Positions 7,475-10,032 of a stretch of DNA of 10,032 nucleotides are shown one piece after another. Origin of the DNA: an uncultured Flavobacteriales bacterium (GTDB lineage Bacteria > Bacteroidota > Bacteroidia > Flavobacteriales_D > Crocinitomicaceae); the NCBI GenBank assembly GCA_905479845.1, contig CAJQOB010000049.1, positions 1-10,032 on the forward strand, in the 5' to 3' direction. The first letter of the stretch is position 1. Each line of letters starts with the position of its first letter. A model generated the notes under the pieces. The model had not been told where the DNA came from, did no database searches, and saw only the letters and a program-made list of their open reading frames with translations. The position numbers and the translations under genes are program-made.

Positions 7475-7494
7475 ACCTTATCTTTTATTAAGGT
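7475..7494 (+). terminator. Weak hairpin after the secretion operon
   Basis: A perfect 6-bp inverted repeat ACCTTA / TAAGGT with an 8-base T-rich loop, 24 bases after the gspC stop. No U-tract follows the stem, so it is a poor intrinsic terminator. It is listed because it is the only stem-loop close to the end of the operon; it could equally be an RNA end-protecting hairpin. Confidence 0.3.
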
Positions 7495-7627
7495 AAGCTT
7501 ATTCCATTCCCTTTGTTTCAACTCTTAACCTAGTTTGATCCATCTAGTTTTTTGAGTAACGATGACATTGGCAGTGTTGTCCCACGCTATTTCCAGCCCC
7601 AAAGTCCCAACCCAAAATGGGAATATT

Positions 7628-7644
7628 TCTCTCAATTTGAGAGA
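7628..7644. promoter_or_regulatory. Perfect 17-base palindrome, operator-like
   Basis: TCTCTCAA-T-TTGAGAGA: two perfect 8-base arms around a single central base. A one-base spacer cannot form a stable RNA hairpin loop, so a dimeric DNA-binding protein site is the more natural reading. It lies about 70 bases upstream of a possible promoter and 141 bases upstream of the start codon at 7785. No regulator gene is seen nearby. The palindrome is seen directly; the operator role is inferred. Confidence 0.4.
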
Positions 7645-7688
7645 TCACATAAAAACCTCCTTGTCCACACCCTTTCATGACTCACTGA

Positions 7689-7721
7689 TTTTTAGACGGT
7701 TACGTATTCGGCTGATGTTTG
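7689..7721 (+). promoter_or_regulatory. Possible Bacteroidota promoter for the 7785-9341 gene pair
   Basis: GATGTTTG at 7714-7721 matches the Bacteroidota -7 element TAnnTTTG in seven of eight positions counting the two free ones (G for the first T). A T-run at 7689-7693 could serve as the TTTG-type -33 element, but it lacks the G. The site is 63 bases upstream of the ATG at 7785. The match is modest and similar sites can arise by chance. Confidence 0.25.
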
Positions 7722-7784
7722 GCTCACTATTTAGAACCCTCTATACCAAACACCCGCTTTTTTTATCACCTGAAATACGCAACT

Positions 7785-8063
7785 ATGAAAAGACTCAGTA
7801 TTATCCTTCTATGCCTTATGCCCATTTTCTGTTTCGCTCAAAAAAGCGAGCTCGAAAACGTGGCCCAAAGAGACACTCTATCAATAAACATGATTAGAAT
7901 TATTCCCACATCAAAAATAGAGCGCGTTACACATCGCTTGATGTCTTCATACCCGGATCTTATTTCAATAGAAATCAACCCTGAAGCAAAGAAGGTTGAG
8001 ATCGTTTACGCAAAACGCATCACGGATATCGAACTCAATCAAATCATAAACTATTTTAACTAG
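7785..8063 (+). CDS. Small exported protein, HMA-like fold pattern
   Basis: A 92-aa protein with a clear signal peptide (about 1-18, ending CFA before Gln19). The mature part has a strand-helix-strand-strand-helix pattern: NMIRIIP, SKIERVTHRLMSSYPDL, SIEINPEAKKVEIVYA, and ITDIELNQIINYF. This matches heavy-metal-associated (HMA) ferredoxin-like domains, including the P-D-L/V-x-S-I/V-x-I-N turn, but the metal-binding C-x-x-C is absent (PTSK at that place). A metal role is therefore unlikely; such cysteine-free versions occur as exported proteins of unknown role. ATG 7785 is chosen because it begins the signal peptide; an in-frame ATG at 7719 would put 22 unsuitable residues before it. It ends six bases before the T9SS cargo gene, so the two are probably co-transcribed. 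Confidence 0.75.
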   Translation: MKRLSIILLCLMPIFCFAQKSELENVAQRDTLSINMIRIIPTSKIERVTHRLMSSYPDLISIEINPEAKKVEIVYAKRITDIELNQIINYFN

Positions 8064-8069
8064 ACCACT

Positions 8070-9341
8070 ATGAAGTATCTCTTTTATATTCCACTTTTTA
8101 TTCTCCTTTCCTTTTCATTTGAATGCAAAGCTCAATGCAACACACAAACAACCATTTGTAGCCAAGAAGGAGTTGCTGGACCATTTACTTTTAGCACTCC
8201 CGGACCAGCAGTTAGCAATTGTTTGGACTTTTTCGGTCCTGGATATGCATATATCGTCTTGTACATAACGCAGAGCGGACCTTTAGAAATGCTGATCAGT
8301 GGAGATGCAACCACGGGCTATTTAGACGTTGCCATATTCGCTATTCCTGCTGGGGAGGACCCATGTGTCGCAATTCAAAATACAGCTAATGAAATTTCAT
8401 GTAATTATTCATCTGCAGCTAGTGGATGTAATCAAATTGGATCATATTTCTCATGTCCTTCTTCCGTTTCAGCACCTATGGTTTCTGCGGGAGACAAACT
8501 TATGATTGTTGTCGAGAATTGGTCTGGATCATCGTCAAATTTCACACTTGAATTGGCACCTGCACCAGCCGCTCAATCTGGCCCTGGAAACACCACGATA
8601 ATCCCTCTGACTTCCACAGTATATTCATCCACTTCTCCCTTTCAAATGAATGCAATTGACAATGGAGGAGTATGGTCAGGACCTGGAATCAGTGCAACTG
8701 GTTTATTCGATCCGTCAATTACAGGTTCAGGATTCTTCACCGTTACTTATTCGCTAGGGGCACCTCCTTGCGACGCGACCAGTTCATATCAGATAGTTGT
8801 CAATGGTCTTTTAGCAGCTGAGATGAATTCAGTTGATGTAGAATGCAAGGGGGATAATGTGCAAATTTCTTGGGAAACCGCAACCCAGACCAATTGCAAT
8901 TATTTTAACGTCGAGAGAAGCAGGAATGGCTATGATTATGAGATTATCGACACATTGGATGGATACGGAACAACGAATGAAGCTCAGTTCTATGTTTCGA
9001 CGGTTCAATCTGATGCTCAACATAATTACTATCGACTGGTCGAAGTGGATTTCAATGGAGAAAAGACCATTTATGGACCTTACTATTCAGATTGCTCAAT
9101 CGATCCATTTTTAGTCTTTCCAAACCCCAGTTATGATGCGGTTAATATTCATTTGACAGGATTCTCTCTGAAAGAAACTGAGCTAATTCTGTACAATGCT
9201 CTTGGAAAGGTCGTTCTACACAGGACGCAAGGAATAAGTAAAAAACAAGAACTCTCATTAGAAGGTTTCAGTTCAGGGGTATATAGCTTGTTGGTTCAAG
9301 ACAGATTCCACAGAAAAATGAAGAAAATCATCAAATTATAG
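8070..9341 (+). CDS. T9SS-secreted multidomain surface protein
   Basis: A 423-aa protein exported by Sec and then by the type IX secretion system. A signal peptide (about 1-21, ending CKA) is followed by a Cys-rich N-terminal beta-sandwich (about 23-165), whose GPLEMLISGD and late GDKLMIVVENWSGSSSNFTL resemble prepeptidase-type carbohydrate/protein-binding domains. Next comes a PKD-like unit (about 172-245) with the common Bacteroidota pattern GGVWSGPGIS-x-TGLFDP, then an FnIII-like region (about 251-340) with VQISWETATQTNCNYFNVERS. The C-terminal sorting domain (about 347-423) has FPNPSYDAVNI, ELILYNALGKVV, SSGVYSLLV and a basic KKIIKL end, the type A T9SS signal. It has no enzyme motif. It probably ends up anchored on or released from the cell surface. 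It is the second gene of a pair with the HMA-like protein. Confidence 0.9.
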   Translation: MKYLFYIPLFILLSFSFECKAQCNTQTTICSQEGVAGPFTFSTPGPAVSNCLDFFGPGYAYIVLYITQSGPLEMLISGDATTGYLDVAIFAIPAGEDPCVAIQNTANEISCNYSSAASGCNQIGSYFSCPSSVSAPMVSAGDKLMIVVENWSGSSSNFTLELAPAPAAQSGPGNTTIIPLTSTVYSSTSPFQMNAIDNGGVWSGPGISATGLFDPSITGSGFFTVTYSLGAPPCDATSSYQIVVNGLLAAEMNSVDVECKGDNVQISWETATQTNCNYFNVERSRNGYDYEIIDTLDGYGTTNEAQFYVSTVQSDAQHNYYRLVEVDFNGEKTIYGPYYSDCSIDPFLVFPNPSYDAVNIHLTGFSLKETELILYNALGKVVLHRTQGISKKQELSLEGFSSGVYSLLVQDRFHRKMKKIIKL

Positions 9342-9352
9342 GTTCTACGAGT

Positions 9353-9403
9353 CTTTCACTCTCATCTCGGATAAGAACTAGTTCACATAAATGAAAGTGA
9401 AGG
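9353..9403 (+). terminator. Loose inverted repeat after the T9SS cargo gene
   Basis: CTTTCAC at 9353-9359 pairs with GTGAAGG at 9397-9403 (one G-U pair), and CAT at 9363 pairs with ATG at 9391 after a 3 by 3 internal loop. The enclosed loop is long and only GCTGTTT follows, so termination here is uncertain. It starts 11 bases after the stop codon at 9341. Confidence 0.2.
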
Positions 9404-9494
9404 GCTGTTTATCAAGACTTTTCGCGCTCTAAAAAAAAGAAAAATCTTCTCTAATAAGTTAGTCAGGTCCAAGCTCAATATTTTGATTGTTTTC

Positions 9495-9530
9495 GATCTT
9501 CGGAAAAACGAAACTGGCAGTTCGAAGATC
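9495..9530. repeat. 10-bp inverted repeat (hairpin 1)
   Basis: GATCTTCGGA at 9495-9504 pairs with TTCGAAGATC at 9521-9530, nine Watson-Crick pairs and one G-U, with a 16-base loop. No T-run follows directly (the next, ACTTTTT, begins ten bases later), so it is not a textbook terminator. It is followed by hairpin 2. Confidence 0.6.
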
Positions 9531-9539
9531 AGTTAAGCA

Positions 9540-9577
9540 CTTTTTAATTTTCAAGTAACTCACCCTCAATTAAAAAG
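9540..9577. repeat. 10-bp perfect inverted repeat (hairpin 2)
   Basis: CTTTTTAATT at 9540-9549 is the exact reverse complement of AATTAAAAAG at 9568-9577, with an 18-base loop. The stem is AT-rich. Taken with hairpin 1, which ends ten bases earlier, it gives two consecutive stem-loops in the space between convergent genes. It could act as a weak bidirectional terminator, because each arm supplies a T5 run on one strand. Confidence 0.55.
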
Positions 9578-9654
9578 AAATAACACGCTCATTATAAAGC
9601 AATTGCCACGCAACGAGTGTTGGAGATGTATATTCTTGGAAAAAACAAAAAGAC

Positions 9655-9689
9655 TTTTGCTTATAAGACCGAAATAAATTTTACTTTTA
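9655..9689 (+). promoter_or_regulatory. Bacteroidota-type promoter, plus strand
   Basis: TTTTG at 9655-9659 and TACTTTTA at 9682-9689 fit the -33 TTTG and -7 TAnnTTTG elements with a 22-base gap; only the last base of the -7 box differs (A for G). This is the best promoter match in the window. Transcription would start near 9695 and run into a region with no credible protein gene, toward the minus-strand toxin remnant. Confidence 0.4.
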
Positions 9690-9722
9690 CACTACTAGAA
9701 ATTAGAAGCCTAACCGCTATGT

Positions 9723-9807
9723 ATCGCGCACAACACCAGAGAGAACTGGACACAAGTGTTCCGCCGCGGCGTTTTTTGTTCACTTGCTTTTAATCGCACT
9801 CAACACC
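9723..9807. repeat. 15-base imperfect direct repeat
   Basis: ATCGCGCACAACACC at 9723-9737 and ATCGCACTCAACACC at 9793-9807 match in 13 of 15 positions, with start points 70 bases apart. The stretch between them contains the palindrome at 9762-9771 and other short stems. The spacing and similarity suggest two copies of a repeat unit or two ends of a duplicated segment. No coding function is seen. Confidence 0.55.
9753..9786. repeat. Nested palindrome with GC-rich core
   Basis: CAAGTG at 9753-9758 pairs with CACTTG at 9781-9786 and encloses the perfect 10-base palindrome CGCCGCGGCG at 9762-9771, which is followed by six T residues (9772-9777). The core plus T-run looks like an intrinsic terminator for plus-strand RNA, but the core alone leaves only a three-pair stem around a four-base loop, so strength is doubtful. 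Its GC content stands out against the AT-rich surroundings. Confidence 0.45.
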
Positions 9808-9823
9808 GTTTGACAACCGTGTT
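9802..9823. repeat. Short hairpin just after the toxin remnant
   Basis: AACAC at 9802-9806 pairs with GTGTT at 9819-9823; after a single C-C mismatch GTT pairs with AAC, leaving a TGAC loop. Read on the minus strand it starts four bases after the stop of the toxin remnant, but no T-run follows there. The left arm is shared with the direct repeat copy at 9793-9807. Confidence 0.4.
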
Positions 9824-9827
9824 TTCG

Positions 9828-10013
9828 TTACTTGTTTTGTTCGACTACAGTCATTCTTTCGTTCAGTCGTGCCTTGTGCAGTTCGTCGTGCCTCGCATTT
9901 GAATAAAAGCGATCACCCAAATTTTCTCGTTTGGAGTTGTAATAGTCCATTGCTTCCCGTAAATCGAATTGAATTTCAGGATGAAATACAACGTTGAAAT
10001 TGTGCTTCTTCAT
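9828..10013 (-). pseudogene. ParE/RelE-family toxin, truncated
   Basis: A 61-aa frame. Residues 1-38 match the N-terminal half of ParE-type toxins: a first strand (FNVVFHPE), the helix QFDLREAMDYYNSKRENLG, and the turn LGDRFYSN. Full-length members are about 95-100 aa and continue with a P-x-x-Y-P segment, a conserved arginine strand and F-P-Y-x-I-x-Y. None of these is present here. After residue 38 the frame runs through the tandem repeat at 9861-9896 and gives a polar, unrelated tail that stops at 9828. The missing half is not found in other frames downstream. ATG 10013 is preferred because it overlaps a possible upstream stop (TGATG); a TTG one codon earlier (10016) is possible. Without the C-terminal sheet and catalytic/gyrase-binding residues it should be inactive. 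A genuine short variant cannot be excluded. Confidence 0.6.
9861..9896. repeat. Imperfect tandem repeat in the toxin remnant tail
   Basis: Two adjacent units of about 20 and 16 bases both begin GTTC and contain GTCGTGCCT (9866-9874 and 9885-9893) and end in CA. They encode the non-conserved tail of the minus-strand toxin frame, right where its family similarity stops. This is consistent with a recombination or insertion junction near 9895. Confidence 0.5.
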
Positions 10014-10032
10014 CAACCTTGGCTCATTAATC
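10013..10032 (-). CDS. Possible antitoxin, last codons only
   Basis: On the minus strand the bases entering from the right edge can be read as L-M-S-Q-G followed by a TGA whose A is the first base of the toxin ATG (TGATG). Antitoxin genes of ParE-type modules usually precede and overlap the toxin in this way. With only five codons visible, this is inferred from context and not from sequence. Confidence 0.25.

Larger units (their letters stand above)
7452..7784. other. Intergenic region between the operon and the next gene pair
   Basis: There are 333 bases without a convincing gene. A plus-strand open frame at 7562-7897 encodes a basic, compositionally odd sequence that overlaps the signal-peptide gene in another frame and is rejected. 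The region holds the hairpin at 7475-7494, a perfect palindrome at 7628-7644, a short CCCA/TGGG inverted repeat at 7611-7621, and a possible promoter ending at 7721. Because the flanking genes point the same way and the gap is long, a new transcript most likely starts here. Confidence 0.6.
9342..9827. other. Gene-poor, hairpin- and repeat-rich intergenic region
   Basis: There are 486 bases with no convincing protein gene on either strand; the longest plausible start-to-stop runs are the 13-codon frame at 9391 and the 24-codon frame at 9719. It lies between converging genes (plus-strand T9SS cargo, minus-strand toxin remnant). The left part is AT-rich and carries two hairpins; the right part from about 9708 is more GC-rich with palindromes and a direct repeat, which differs in texture from the rest of the window and suggests an inserted or dispersed sequence. 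Confidence 0.6.

Noticed and set aside
7475..7494. Strong intrinsic terminator after the operon
   Set aside because: The 6-bp stem is not followed by a T-run, so only a low-confidence hairpin is reported.
7719..7784. Upstream in-frame start for the HMA-like protein
   Set aside because: It would bury the clear signal peptide behind 22 residues; the ATG at 7785 gives a proper exported protein.
7562..7897. A 111-codon plus-strand open frame
   Set aside because: It overlaps the signal-peptide gene in another frame, is rich in Arg/Lys/His/Ser/Pro without hydrophobic core pattern, and has no recognisable domain.
9708..9714. GCCTAAC, identical to the common integron attC R'' box
   Set aside because: No matching GTTRRRY partner box is found within the next 150 bases, no integrase or cassette structure is visible, and seven bases are a weak signal.
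9719..9793. A 24-codon open frame starting 30 bases after the promoter-like site
   Set aside because: It runs through the direct repeat and the GC palindrome, its composition is not protein-like, and no family or signal is recognisable; a non-coding reading fits better.
1..10032. CRISPR arrays, tRNA or rRNA genes, insertion sequences
   Set aside because: No regularly spaced repeats, no cloverleaf or rRNA signatures, and no transposase or integrase motifs were seen on either strand.

Overview
The window comes from a member of the Bacteroidota, most likely Flavobacteriales. The basis is a protein at 8070-9341 with a type IX secretion (T9SS) C-terminal sorting domain, lipoproteins and signal peptides of Bacteroidota style, a promoter-like site of the TTTG/TAnnTTTG kind, moderately AT-rich DNA and no clear Shine-Dalgarno sites. 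A family-level placement (for example Crocinitomicaceae) would be a guess.

Positions 1-7451 hold the 3' part of one tightly packed plus-strand operon. In order it encodes the end of one pilin-like protein, a full paralogue of it, a minimal prepilin peptidase, a GspE/PilB assembly ATPase, a secretin, a GspL-like (PilM-PilN type) protein, a GspM/PilO-like protein, a lipoprotein with three FnIII-like repeats, and a GspC/PilP-like protein. All eight junctions overlap by one or four bases. Together these are most parts of a type II secretion or type IV pilus-like machine. The secretin would be the outer-membrane pore, GspC, GspL and GspM the inner-membrane and periplasmic assembly, GspE the motor, and the peptidase the processor of pilins. 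GspL topology (cytoplasmic domain, one TM, periplasmic domain) and a TM-anchored GspC/PilP favour a type II layout. The platform protein GspF/PilC and any canonical prepilin are not in the window and may lie upstream.

Positions 7452-7784 are intergenic, with a weak hairpin after the operon, a perfect 17-base palindrome and a possible promoter. Next comes a two-gene set six bases apart: a 92-aa exported protein with an HMA-like (ferredoxin-fold) pattern and a 423-aa T9SS cargo protein.

Positions 9342-9827 have no convincing gene. They hold two consecutive 10-bp hairpins, a good promoter-like site, a 15-base imperfect direct repeat and several palindromes. At the right edge, on the minus strand, is a ParE/RelE-family toxin gene whose conserved first half runs into unrelated repeat-rich sequence, so it is probably broken. 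It is preceded by what may be the last codons of its antitoxin. The right end therefore looks like an accessory junction next to the conserved machine operon.
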